Below are positions 18,897 to 27,338 of a DNA stretch of 64,000 nt, in pieces. The position numbers and the translations under genes are program-made. Source of the stretch: Nocardioides sp. (GTDB lineage Bacteria > Actinomycetota > Actinomycetes > Propionibacteriales > Nocardioidaceae); assembly GCF_030019515.1 (NCBI RefSeq), contig NZ_JASEEQ010000012.1, positions 1-64,000 of the forward strand, in the 5' to 3' direction. Within the stretch, counting starts at the first letter, position 1; each line of letters opens with the position of its first letter. The notes beneath the pieces are model-generated. The model was not told the DNA's origin and made no database searches. It saw nothing but the letters and a program-made list of their open reading frames with translations.

Positions 18897-19385
18897 TCAG
18901 GTCAGCTGGGCCTGCACCGCGGCGGCCAGGCGCGGGTCACCGGGCTCGACGCCGGGACTGAACCGGGCCAGTACCCGGCCGGTCCCGTCGATGAGGAACT
19001 TCTCGAAGTTCCAGGTGATGTCGCCGCTCTCGCCGGACTCGTTCGGGGTGTCGACGAGGGCCTGGTAGATCTCGTGGCGGTCCTCGCCGTTGACGTCGAT
19101 CTTCTCGGTCATCGGGAACGTCACGCCGTACGTCGCGGAGCAGAACTCGGCGATCTCCTCGGCCGTCCCCGGCTCCTGCCCGCGGAACTGGTTGCACGGC
19201 AGGCCGACCACGGTGAAGCCGTGACTGGCGTGCTGCTCGTGCAGCTCCTCGAGCCCGGCGTACTGCGGGGTCAGGCCGCACTTGCTGGCGACGTTGACGA
19301 GGAGGGCCGGCCGGCCGCCGGTGATCTCGCCCAGCGTGCTCGCGGTCCCGTCCAGGCGGGCGATCTTTGCCTCGAGGATGCTCAT
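18897..19385 (-). CDS. Glutathione peroxidase-type thiol peroxidase
   Basis: A 162-residue peroxidase of the GPx fold. The catalytic site LVNVASKC36GLTPQY uses Cys where animal enzymes have selenocysteine; LPCNQFRGQEPG (family motif with the conserved Gln) and WNFEKFLID (conserved Trp/Asn) complete the active site. Actinobacterial members generally use thioredoxin or mycothiol-linked reductants rather than glutathione. It removes hydrogen or lipid peroxides in the cytosol. ATG 19385 has TAGCCT six bases upstream (leaderless). It is divergent from the SNF2 leader ORF with only 60 bp between starts. Confidence 0.92.
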   Translation of the reverse strand: MSILEAKIARLDGTASTLGEITGGRPALLVNVASKCGLTPQYAGLEELHEQHASHGFTVVGLPCNQFRGQEPGTAEEIAEFCSATYGVTFPMTEKIDVNGEDRHEIYQALVDTPNESGESGDITWNFEKFLIDGTGRVLARFSPGVEPGDPRLAAAVQAQLT

Positions 19386-19445
19386 GCGGCCAGGCTACGT
19401 GGCGGCCCGAGCAGGACGGTCGGCGTCTCCGAGTACGGTCGCACC

Positions 19446-19514
19446 GTGACCAGCCGACGAGACCGGACGCACCTTGGTGCGGCTGCGGGTGGGCGCCCGA
19501 TGAGCGACGGATGA
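19446..19514 (+). CDS. 22-codon leader ORF upstream of the SNF2 helicase gene
   Basis: GTG 19446 lies six bases after TACGGT (19434-19439), the leaderless arrangement seen at many genes here. The ORF encodes a 22-residue basic peptide starting MTSRRDRTHLGAAAGG and ending PMSDG. Its TGA overlaps the next ATG (ATGA at 19511-19514), which begins a chain of mini-ORFs ending at the SNF2 start. It is likely a translation leader rather than a functional peptide; the attenuating residues, if any, are not obvious. Confidence 0.45.
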   Translation: MTSRRDRTHLGAAAGGRPMSDG

Positions 19515-19533
19515 GCGCCGGATGAGCGCCGGA
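19500..19533 (+). repeat. 11-bp tandem repeat creating a chain of overlapping mini-ORFs
   Basis: The unit ATGAGCGMCGG is repeated from 19500, 19511 and 19522 and runs into ATG 19533. The ATGs at 19500, 19511 and 19522 each open four sense codons followed by TGA, and each TGA overlaps the next ATG. The last one hands over to the SNF2 start. Termination-reinitiation is the obvious interpretation. Confidence 0.7.
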
Positions 19534-22265
19534 TGAGCTTCGTCCCGGTCACCGGGCCGGCGACGTTCCGGGTCGCCGATCCGCCCCGCGAGGGGGTCGT
19601 CGAGTTCACCGACGACCGGCGCACGGTGAGCCTGCCGATCCGGGCGGCGCTGCCGGTGCTGACCAAGGCCCGCTCGCGCGACGACCTGCATCCGAGCGTC
19701 GGCGTGCTGTCGGGCGCCGCGCTGCTCGCCCTGCGCCTGGTCGCCGCGGGCAAGTTCGCCCCGGCGGGGAGCCCGCCCGCGTGGCGGGTCGCGGGCCTGG
19801 ACGCCGACGACGAGCAGCGGATCGCGATGCTCGCGCGCACCCGCCCCGAGGACGAGCAGCTGGTCCGCGACCTGCTCGACGCGGTCGCGGACGCGATGCC
19901 CCGCACCCAGCCCCGCGTCGAGCCCGGCACCCAGTCCGGCGCCCAGCCGGGCCGGGCCGTCTCCCGCGAGCGCCGACCGACGTTCGAGGAGCGCCTCCAG
20001 GCGCGGTTGGCGCGCCACCAGCGCGTCGACGCGCGCGACCTGCCGCAGCTGGTCACGGTCTCGCTGCGGGTCGAGGCCGACGAGGAGGAGCTGGTCGCGG
20101 GCGCCGTACGCCTGGTGCCGCAGGCGCACGACGAGCAGAACCCGCTGCACCTGTGCGACCTCGCCCTGCTGTGGACCGGGACGCCCGAGGAGCACGGCTT
20201 CGGGGAGCGCGCCCGCACGCACGCCACGATCGCGCTCCGCGCCGCCGCCGACGCCTGGCCGGTGCTCGACCGGCTGCTGGAGCTGCGGGTGCCCGACCAG
20301 CTCACGCTGGACAGCGACGAGCTGGTCAGTCTGCTCGACGACGGCGTCGGGGCGCTGCGCGCGGCCGGCGTCGACGTGCTCTGGCCCCGGGCGCTCGGCC
20401 GCGACCTCACGGCCACGACGGTCCTCGACCGGGCCACCCCGATGACCCGGGAGGAGCCGCTCAACGAGCCGGTGCTCGGCACCGAGGCGCTGTTCGCGTT
20501 CAACTGGCAGATCGCGCTGCACGGTGACCCGCTCACCGCGGAGGAGATGGACCGGCTCGCCACGTCGGCGTCACCGCTGCTGCGGCTGCGCGGCGCCTGG
20601 ACGGTGGTCGACCCGGCGATCGCGCGGAAGGCGAAGAAGCGGCTGGTCCGCACCGTCAGGCCGGCCGAGGCGGTCGCCGCGGCGCTCACCGGCACGGTCC
20701 AGATCGCAGTCCCGGGTGGCGAGCCGAGCGAGCACGACGTCGTCGTCGGCGCGTCGCTGCTGAAGGTCCGGGACCGGCTGCTCACCGCCGCGACCCGCGA
20801 GCCGGTCGAGCCGCCGGCCGCGCTGCGGGCCACGCTGCGCGACTACCAGCGGCACGGGCTCACCTGGCTCGCCGAGATGACCTCGCTCGGGCTCGGGGCC
20901 TGCCTGGCCGACGACATGGGCCTGGGCAAGACCGTCACGCTGATCGCGCTGCACCTGCACCGCGCCGAGCGCGGGCGCCGGGGCCCGACCCTGGTGGTCT
21001 GTCCGGCCAGCCTGCTCGGCAACTGGGAGGCCGAGGTTCGCCGGTTCGCTCCCGGCACGCCCGTCGTCCGGTTCCACGGCGGCGCCCGCGACCTCCCCGG
21101 CGACCTCCCCGGCGACGAGCGGCGCGGCGCCGGCGCCGGGTTCGTCCTGACCACCTACGGGACGATGCGGCGCGACGCCGAGGCGCTCGGCGCGGTGCGG
21201 TGGGACCTCGTGGTCGCCGACGAGGCGCAGCACGTCAAGAACCCGCGTACGGCGACCGCACGGGCGCTCCGGTCGATCGAGAGCGCGGCCCGCGTGGCAC
21301 TCACGGGCACGCCGATCGAGAACGACCTCACCGAGCTGTGGGCGATCCTCGACTGGACCACCCCCGGCCTGCTCGGCAGCCGCAATGCCTTCCGCAAGGC
21401 GTGGGCGGCGCCGATCGAGTCCGGCCGCGAGCCCGCCACGGCCCACCGGTTCGCGGACCTGATCGGGCCGTTCCTGCTCCGCCGCCGCAAGTCCGACCCG
21501 GGGATCGCCCCGGAGCTCCCGGCGAAGACCGAGACCGACCACCCGCTGCGGCTGACCCGTGAGCAGGTGGTGCTCTACGAGTCGTTCGTGCGGGACACGA
21601 TGGCGCGGATCGAGCGCGCCGACCCCCGCGACCCCGTCGCGCGCCGTGGCCTGGTGCTGACGCTGCTCACCGGCCTCAAGCAGATCTGCAACCACCCCGA
21701 CCACTTCCTCAAGCGCTCCGGGGCGAGGCTGTCGGGCCGGTCGGAGAAGGTCGACCTGCTCGACGAGCTGGTCGGCACCGTGCTCGCCGAGGACGGGGCC
21801 GTGCTGGTGTTCACGCAGTACGTCGCGATGGCGCGGCTGCTGGAGGGCCACCTCGCGCGCGCCGGCGTACCCCACCAGCTGCTGCACGGCGGCACCCCGG
21901 TCCGCGAGCGGGAGGCGATGGTCGAGCGGTTCCAGGCGGGCGAGGCACCGGTGTTCCTGCTCTCGCTCAAGGCGGGCGGCACCGGCCTCAACCTGACCCG
22001 CGCCGACCACGTCGTGCACGTCGACCGGTGGTGGAACCCGGCGGTGGAGGAGCAGGCGACCGACCGCGCCTACCGGATCGGGCAGACCAAGCCGGTGCAG
22101 GTGCACCGGATGATCACCCGCGGCACCGTCGAGGAGAAGATCGCCGAGCTGCTGACCCGCAAGCGGGCGCTCGCCGACGCGGTGCTCGCCCGCGGCGAGG
22201 CGGCGCTGACCGAGCTCAGCGACGACGAGCTGCGCGACTTCGTGGCGCTGCGCCGGGACGACTGA
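19533..22265 (+). CDS. SNF2-family DNA-dependent ATPase
   Basis: A 910-residue SNF2/Rad54-like ATPase that probably remodels protein-DNA complexes. An N-terminal SNF2-associated domain fills residues 1-430. The ATPase core follows: Walker A ADDMGLGKTVTLIAL, DEAQ box VADEAQHVKNP, and the C-terminal helicase domain ending in EQATDRAYRIGQTKPVQVHR. The start ATG 19533 is the last of four tandem ATGs and is reached through mini-ORF reinitiation. The next gene, a SWIM zinc-finger protein, begins inside its stop (TGATG), the usual SNF2-SWIM pairing in actinobacteria. Its function is probably DNA repair or replication restart; no nuclease domain is visible. Confidence 0.92.
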   Translation: MSFVPVTGPATFRVADPPREGVVEFTDDRRTVSLPIRAALPVLTKARSRDDLHPSVGVLSGAALLALRLVAAGKFAPAGSPPAWRVAGLDADDEQRIAMLARTRPEDEQLVRDLLDAVADAMPRTQPRVEPGTQSGAQPGRAVSRERRPTFEERLQARLARHQRVDARDLPQLVTVSLRVEADEEELVAGAVRLVPQAHDEQNPLHLCDLALLWTGTPEEHGFGERARTHATIALRAAADAWPVLDRLLELRVPDQLTLDSDELVSLLDDGVGALRAAGVDVLWPRALGRDLTATTVLDRATPMTREEPLNEPVLGTEALFAFNWQIALHGDPLTAEEMDRLATSASPLLRLRGAWTVVDPAIARKAKKRLVRTVRPAEAVAAALTGTVQIAVPGGEPSEHDVVVGASLLKVRDRLLTAATREPVEPPAALRATLRDYQRHGLTWLAEMTSLGLGACLADDMGLGKTVTLIALHLHRAERGRRGPTLVVCPASLLGNWEAEVRRFAPGTPVVRFHGGARDLPGDLPGDERRGAGAGFVLTTYGTMRRDAEALGAVRWDLVVADEAQHVKNPRTATARALRSIESAARVALTGTPIENDLTELWAILDWTTPGLLGSRNAFRKAWAAPIESGREPATAHRFADLIGPFLLRRRKSDPGIAPELPAKTETDHPLRLTREQVVLYESFVRDTMARIERADPRDPVARRGLVLTLLTGLKQICNHPDHFLKRSGARLSGRSEKVDLLDELVGTVLAEDGAVLVFTQYVAMARLLEGHLARAGVPHQLLHGGTPVREREAMVERFQAGEAPVFLLSLKAGGTGLNLTRADHVVHVDRWWNPAVEEQATDRAYRIGQTKPVQVHRMITRGTVEEKIAELLTRKRALADAVLARGEAALTELSDDELRDFVALRRDD

Positions 22266-22924
22266 TGACCGCGACCGTGCTGCACCCGCGGGTCGCGCCC
22301 CGGCGCGCGATGGCGCGGGCGACCACCTGGTGGGGCAAGGCCTGGGTGCGGGCCGTCGACGAGGCGGCGTACGCCGAGGCCGACCTGGTGGCGAGCCGGG
22401 CCCTCGCGCGCGCCGGCCAGGTGGGGCAGATCGCCACCGAGCCGGGCCGGTTCGTCGCCGCGGTCGAGGACCGGCACGGGCTGTGGACCGTCGAGGGCAC
22501 GGTGCCGGTGCTCGGCGCCGCCGACGTCGCGGCGCTCGTGGAGACCGTGGCCGCCGAGTCCGGGCGGATCGCGGCACTGCTGGCCGGCGAGCTCCCGCAC
22601 CGGCTGGTCGAGCACGCCGAGGAGGCCGGCGTCGAGCTGCTGCCCTACGGCGGCGAGCTGGGCTCGTCGTGCACCTGCGAGCACTGGGTGGACCCGTGCG
22701 TGCACGCCCTCGCCGTGCTCCACCAGCTCGCGTGGTTGGTCGACGCGGATCCGTTCGTGCTGCTCCAGCTGCGCGGGCTGCCGCGCGACGAGCTGCTGCT
22801 CCGGCTGCACGAGCGTGCCGGGACCCGCGTGGCCGAGCCCGACGGCGACGACGAGGCGGACCTCGAGGCGGCCGTGGAGGCCGCCCTGTACGCCGCACGG
22901 CTGCTGGCGGACCCGCTCGGCTGA
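22265..22924 (+). CDS. SWIM zinc-finger protein, SNF2 partner
   Basis: A 219-residue protein coupled to the SNF2 ATPase by a TGATG overlap. The SWIM motif CxCx(n)CxH is explicit at about residues 137-149: SCTCEHWVDPCVHALAVLHQL. The region before it (TTWWGKAWVRAVDE at the start) is the family's conserved N-terminus, and the C-terminus is acidic. SWIM domains bind DNA or protein; with the SNF2 gene this forms a two-gene unit in which the SWIM protein probably guides the ATPase. It ends 18 bp before the stop of the convergent TetR gene. Confidence 0.88.
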   Translation: MTATVLHPRVAPRRAMARATTWWGKAWVRAVDEAAYAEADLVASRALARAGQVGQIATEPGRFVAAVEDRHGLWTVEGTVPVLGAADVAALVETVAAESGRIAALLAGELPHRLVEHAEEAGVELLPYGGELGSSCTCEHWVDPCVHALAVLHQLAWLVDADPFVLLQLRGLPRDELLLRLHERAGTRVAEPDGDDEADLEAAVEAALYAARLLADPLG

Positions 22925-22941
22925 GGCTTGGCGGAGGGCTC

Positions 22942-23490
22942 TCAGCCGACGTCGAGCGCGCCCAGGGCCATCCGGCTGAGCAGGTCGCGCATCGCGGTGT
23001 CGGGGAGCAGCCCGCTGTGCGGCGTGGAGTTGATCAGGCCGAACGCCGCGTGCGCCATGGACCGCACCGTCGCGAGGTCGAGACCGGGATCGTCGAGGCG
23101 CAGCTGGCCGGCCCACAGGTCGACGTACTCCCGTTGGAGGGTGCGCACGCGCTCGCGGGCCTCCTGCGGCAGCGCCTCCCAGTCGCGGTCCTGGACCACG
23201 ATCAGCGCCCGGTGCCGCAGCGCGAAGTCGACGTGCCAGTCGACCAGGGCGGTGAGCGCCGGGCGCGGCCCGGCTGCCGCGGCGACCCGCTCGGTCCCCA
23301 CCCGCAGCAGCTCCTCGCTGATCGCCACGAGCATCTCGGCCAGGACCGCCTGCTTGGACGGGAAGTGCTTGTAGAGCGCCGGCCCCGAGATCCCGCACGC
23401 CGCCCCCAGGTCGGCCACCGAGACCCCGTGGTACCCGTGCGTCGCGAACAGCTCGGCCGCGGTCGCGAGGATCTGGTCGCGGCGGCTCAT
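22942..23490 (-). CDS. TetR-family regulator, predicted to control the leucine-catabolism operon
   Basis: A 182-residue TetR repressor. The helix-turn-helix is at about residues 24-45 (SVADLGAACGISGPALYKHF), followed by PSKQAVLAEML. The effector domain is helical. ATG 23490 has TAACCT six bases upstream on the minus strand and no ribosome binding site. An imperfect inverted repeat (23497-23515) covers that hexamer, consistent with autorepression. The same repeat in the same position precedes the acyl-CoA carboxylase operon at 29087, so I infer that it represses those genes and is relieved by an acyl-CoA intermediate. The ligand is not visible from sequence. Confidence 0.85.
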   Translation of the reverse strand: MSRRDQILATAAELFATHGYHGVSVADLGAACGISGPALYKHFPSKQAVLAEMLVAISEELLRVGTERVAAAAGPRPALTALVDWHVDFALRHRALIVVQDRDWEALPQEARERVRTLQREYVDLWAGQLRLDDPGLDLATVRSMAHAAFGLINSTPHSGLLPDTAMRDLLSRMALGALDVG

Positions 23491-23496
23491 GGGTCC

Positions 23497-23515
23497 AGGT
23501 TAGTGCCCGTTAACC
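23497..23515 (-). promoter_or_regulatory. TetR operator overlapping a leaderless -10, autoregulatory copy
   Basis: Read on the minus strand the site is GGTTAACGGGCACTAACCT. Its right half TAACCT is also the -10 hexamer, six bases from the ATG at 23490. The site at 29062-29080 has the same half-sites (GGTTAA and CTAACCT) with a six-base spacer. Confidence 0.65.
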
Positions 23516-23537
23516 GCGGGGGGTCGATCCTGGCGTC

Positions 23538-23625
23538 GGTTTCCCCGGGTACCCGGGGAAACCAGTACTTCTAGGCCGAAGTTTCGGCCGAAGAGTGACA
23601 ACTTCCCCGGGTACCCGGGGAAACC
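23538..23625. repeat. Mosaic palindromic repeat element, copy B (composite)
   Basis: This copy contains both palindromes: a 26-bp one at 23538-23563 and a 20-bp core at 23603-23622, flanking the hairpin GGCCGAA-GT-TTCGGCC (23574-23589). The left 52 bp match copy A (51/52), the right 52 bp match copy C reverse complemented (49/52). It sits 20 bp after the stop of the CsoR-type gene. Confidence 0.85.
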
Positions 23626-23645
23626 TGCGCCCGGCGGGGCCGCCC

Positions 23646-24302
<657 letters not shown>

Positions 24303-24306
<4 letters not shown>

Positions 24307-24707
24307 AGCTCGCTCCCCTCGGTGTGGTCGTGCTCGTGGTCGTGCTCGGGGTGCTGGGCGGCGAGCTGGGCGCGGACGTCGTCCATGTCGAGCTCGCGGA
24401 CGGCGCCGATCACCTGCTCCAGCGCGGGGGCCGGCAGGGCGCCCGGCTGGGCGAAGACGAGCACGCCCTCGCGGAACGCCATCAGCGTCGGGATCGAGGT
24501 GATCTGCGCGGCCGCGGCGAGCTCGCGCTCCGCCTCGGTGTCGACCTTGCCGAACACCACGTCGGGGTGCTTCTCCGACGCGGCCTCGAAGACGGGGGCG
24601 AACTGGCGGCACGGGCCGCACCACGAGGCCCAGAAGTCGACCAGGACGATGTCGTTCCCGGTCACGGTCTCCTCGAACTTCGCGGCAGTCAGCGCGGTGG
24701 TGGTCAT
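24303..24707 (-). CDS. Thioredoxin with His-rich tail
   Basis: A 134-residue thioredoxin. The active site FWASWCGPCRQF is at about residues 25-36, and the cis-Pro loop is TSIPTLMAFREG. After the normal thioredoxin fold (about 105 residues) comes an extension ending HPEHDHEHDHTEGSEL, which is rich in His and acidic residues and could bind metal. It is the first gene of the operon with DUF302 and the CsoR/CstR repressor, so it is expected to be induced under the same stress and to reduce persulfidated or oxidised thiols. The promoter lies in the shared operator region upstream. Confidence 0.93.
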
Positions 24708-24737
24708 GGGCTCTCCTCTGGTCGTCCCGGGAATACG

Positions 24738-24787
24738 ATACCCCCCGGGGTGTTATGGTTCCGAACGGCGGATACCCCCTGGGGTAT
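24738..24787. promoter_or_regulatory. Paired CsoR/CstR-type operators in the divergent promoter region
   Basis: Two GC-rich inverted repeats lie between the thioredoxin and MMPL starts. Site 2 (24772-24787) is ATACCCCCTGGGGTAT, a perfect 7-2-7 palindrome. Site 1 (24738-24755) is the related, less perfect ATACCCCCCGGGGTGTTA. They match the operator class bound by CsoR/CstR proteins, and one site per divergent gene set is a natural reading. Confidence 0.8.
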
Positions 24788-24831
24788 TCCGGACATGGCC
24801 CGAATCCCCTGAGAGTGAGAGTTCTATTCCC

Positions 24832-26988
24832 ATGCCCACTTTGACGACGCCCCCTGACGTCGACCCCGAGATCGGCTACCGGCCCGGCCCCCTGGGCCGG
24901 CTCGGCGTGTGGGTCACCCATCACACCCGAGCCACCGCCGTCGTGTGGCTGCTGGTCATCGTCGGCCTCGGCGCCTTCGCGCCGAAGGTCGAGGCCGAGC
25001 TGTCCGGCGCCGGCTGGCAGGCCGACGGCTCGGAGTCCGTGGCCACCCGCGAGCTCGCCCAGGAGCACTTCGGCGGGAACGCCAGCTCGGCGATCCAGGT
25101 CGTCGTGCACAGCGCGAAGGTCCCGCTGGACAGTGCCTCCGGGCAGCGGATCCTCGACCGGGCGACCGCCATCCTCGAGGACGACCCGCGGATCGCCGAG
25201 GTCGTGCAGCCGCAGCCCGGCGCCACTCTGAGCGAGGACGGCCGTACGGCGGTCCTGCTCGCCGGCGCCGCCGCCGACCCGAACGACATGGTGCGCGCCG
25301 CGGACGACCTCAAGGGCCCGCTCCAGGATCTCTCGACCGACGGCATCCAGGTGAACCCCACCGGCGCCTCGCTGCTCTGGTCGGACTTCAACGAGGCCAA
25401 CCTGGACGCGATGCTGAAGTCGGAGATGTTCTCCTGGCCGGTCACCCTCGCGATCCTGGTGCTCGCCTTCGGCGCCCTCGTCGCCGCGGGGCTGCCCCTG
25501 ATCCTCACCCTCGCCGGCCTGGTCGCCTCTGCCGGCTCGCTGGTGCTGATCAACCAGGTCGTCCCGGTCTCCATCTGGGCGATGAACTTCGCGATGATGT
25601 TCGCGCTCGCGCTGGGCATCGACTACGCGCTGTTCCTCGTCGTGCGCTTCCGGGCGGCCCGGATGGGCCACCACGAGAGCCCCCGCCAGGCGATCGCCGA
25701 GACCATGGACACCGCCGGCAAGGCCGTGCTGCTCTCCGGCGCCACGGTGCTGATCTCCCTGTCCGCGGTGATGCTCGTGCCGTCGCCGTCGTTCCGATCG
25801 ATGGCGGGCGGGATCATGCTCTCGGTGATCTTCGTGCTCGCCGCGACGCTCACCCTGCTCCCGCTCGTGCTGCACCTCCTCGACGAGCGGATCAACAAGC
25901 TCTCGCTGCCGTGGGTGCACACCGGCGAGCACCGGTCCCCGAAGTTCGCGGCCTGGGGCGAGCGCCTGTGGAAGCGCCCGATCGTGTTCGGGCTGGCCGC
26001 GCTCGTGGTGCTGCTCGCCCTGGCCGCCCCGATCCTCGGGCTGAAGACCGCGATGCCCTCGATCAAGGTGCTGCCCGACGAGGCCAGCGCCCGGGTCGGC
26101 TACGACCTGGTGCAGGAGAGCTTCGGCGAGGGCGCCCCCGGCACCCTCCAGGTCGTGGCGGCCGGCGCCGACGCGGAGGCGACGTACGACGCCCTCACCG
26201 CCGACCCGGGCATCGCCGCGGCGATGCCGGCCATGCCCGCCGCGGACGGCACCGACCACGTGCTGATCCAGGCCGTGCCGACCGTCGACCCCTCCGACCC
26301 GGAGCTGGGCGAGACCGTCGACCGGCTGCGCACGGACCTGCCGGAGTCGGCGGTCGTCGGCGGGGCCGCGGTCGAGAACCTCGACCTGAAGTCCCAGCTC
26401 GACGAGTCGACCCCGCTGGTGATCGGCGTGATCCTGGCGCTCGGCTTCCTGCTGCTGCTGGTCGCGCTCCAGGCGCCGCTGATCGCGCTGCTCGGCACCC
26501 TGGCCAGCCTGCTCTCGACCGCGGCGGCCTTCGGCGTGGCGCGGCTGATCTTCCAGGAGGGCTGGGGCTCGGGCCTGCTGGGCTTCGAGAGCCAGGGCTT
26601 CCTCGACGCCTGGGCGCCGGTGTTCTTCTTCGCGATGATCTTCGCGATCGCGATGGACTACACGGTCTTCCTGCTGGCCTCCGCGAAGGAGCACTTCGAG
26701 CACACCGGCGACCCGAAGGACGCGATGGTCGGCTCGCTCGCCCACTCCGGACGGGTGATCTTCGCCGCCGGGGCGGTCATGGTCGCGGTCTTCTTCACGT
26801 TCGCGCTGTCCGGGCCGCTGCCGCCGAAGGAGATGGGCGTGGTGCTCGGCGTCGCCGTCCTGCTCGACGCGTTCCTGGTCCGGCTGGTGCTGCTGCCCGT
26901 GCTGCTCCGGCTCACCGGGCGCGCCGCCTGGTGGGTGCCGCGCTGGCTCGACCGGGTGCTCCCCGACGTGCGCTTCTCCCACAGCTGA
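24832..26988 (+). CDS. MMPL/RND-family exporter
   Basis: A 718-residue membrane transporter of the MMPL branch of the RND superfamily. It has the duplicated layout: a first segment (VWLLVIVGLGAFA), a periplasmic-type loop, then a helix bundle with GIDYALFLVVRFRAARM (about 262-278); the second half repeats this with AMDYTVFLLASAKEHFE (about 607-623). The GxDY/AxDY Asp residues carry protons in the family. Substrate is unknown; known members export lipids, siderophores or drugs. Here it sits in the CsoR/CstR-type regulon, divergent from thioredoxin, so it probably exports something toxic or repairs envelope stress. Confidence 0.88.
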   Translation: MPTLTTPPDVDPEIGYRPGPLGRLGVWVTHHTRATAVVWLLVIVGLGAFAPKVEAELSGAGWQADGSESVATRELAQEHFGGNASSAIQVVVHSAKVPLDSASGQRILDRATAILEDDPRIAEVVQPQPGATLSEDGRTAVLLAGAAADPNDMVRAADDLKGPLQDLSTDGIQVNPTGASLLWSDFNEANLDAMLKSEMFSWPVTLAILVLAFGALVAAGLPLILTLAGLVASAGSLVLINQVVPVSIWAMNFAMMFALALGIDYALFLVVRFRAARMGHHESPRQAIAETMDTAGKAVLLSGATVLISLSAVMLVPSPSFRSMAGGIMLSVIFVLAATLTLLPLVLHLLDERINKLSLPWVHTGEHRSPKFAAWGERLWKRPIVFGLAALVVLLALAAPILGLKTAMPSIKVLPDEASARVGYDLVQESFGEGAPGTLQVVAAGADAEATYDALTADPGIAAAMPAMPAADGTDHVLIQAVPTVDPSDPELGETVDRLRTDLPESAVVGGAAVENLDLKSQLDESTPLVIGVILALGFLLLLVALQAPLIALLGTLASLLSTAAAFGVARLIFQEGWGSGLLGFESQGFLDAWAPVFFFAMIFAIAMDYTVFLLASAKEHFEHTGDPKDAMVGSLAHSGRVIFAAGAVMVAVFFTFALSGPLPPKEMGVVLGVAVLLDAFLVRLVLLPVLLRLTGRAAWWVPRWLDRVLPDVRFSHS

Positions 26989-27012
26989 CCCCAACGGAAA
27001 GGTTCCACCACC

Positions 27013-27180
27013 ATGTGTCATCGCATCACCTGTCGCCGCTGCGGCAAGGCCAGCTGGGCCGGCTGTGGGGCGCACGCCACCCAGGTCATGGCCGGGGTCC
27101 CGAAGGCCGACCGGTGCCAGGGACACGAGGGCGAGCCGCCTCTGCCCGGGCTGATCAGCAGGCTGCTGGGCCGGGCCTGA
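27013..27180 (+). CDS. 55-residue Cys-rich putative zinc-binding protein
   Basis: A very small protein starting MCHRITCRRCGKASWAGCGA, with five Cys (positions 2, 7, 10, 18 and 34) plus His residues at 3 and 21. CRRC and the later Cys could form a zinc ribbon or, given the context, a redox or metal-binding site. AAAGG lies about nine bases before ATG 27013. It starts 24 bp after the MMPL stop and is presumably co-transcribed with it, so it belongs to the same CsoR/CstR-type regulon. The sequence style (MCxxITCxxCGKxxWAGCG) suggests a conserved small family, but I cannot name a function. Confidence 0.75.
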   Translation: MCHRITCRRCGKASWAGCGAHATQVMAGVPKADRCQGHEGEPPLPGLISRLLGRA

Positions 27181-27198
27181 GCTCGGGCCCGAGGTGTG

Positions 27199-27226
27199 GC
27201 GCGGGGGCGGGTGACCGCCCTCGCGC
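27199..27226 (+). terminator. Hairpin after the MMPL operon
   Basis: Twelve-base arms GCGCGGGGGCGG and CCGCCCTCGCGC pair with one mismatch around GTGA. A perfect 12-bp palindrome, CTCGGGCCCGAG, lies just before it (27182-27193). No T-tract follows. Confidence 0.5.
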
Positions 27227-27338
27227 AATGCCCCGAGGGGTGGTGCGGGCTGGCCCGTCCGGGTCATGTCGACCGGACGGCCGGCGTCCCTAGCGTCGAG
27301 GACCGCGGCACAAGCCGCCTTCTCGGAGGGATATCACC

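Noticed and set aside
18897..19385. Selenocysteine form of glutathione peroxidase
   Set aside because: The catalytic codon encodes Cys (SKCG), with no in-frame TGA.
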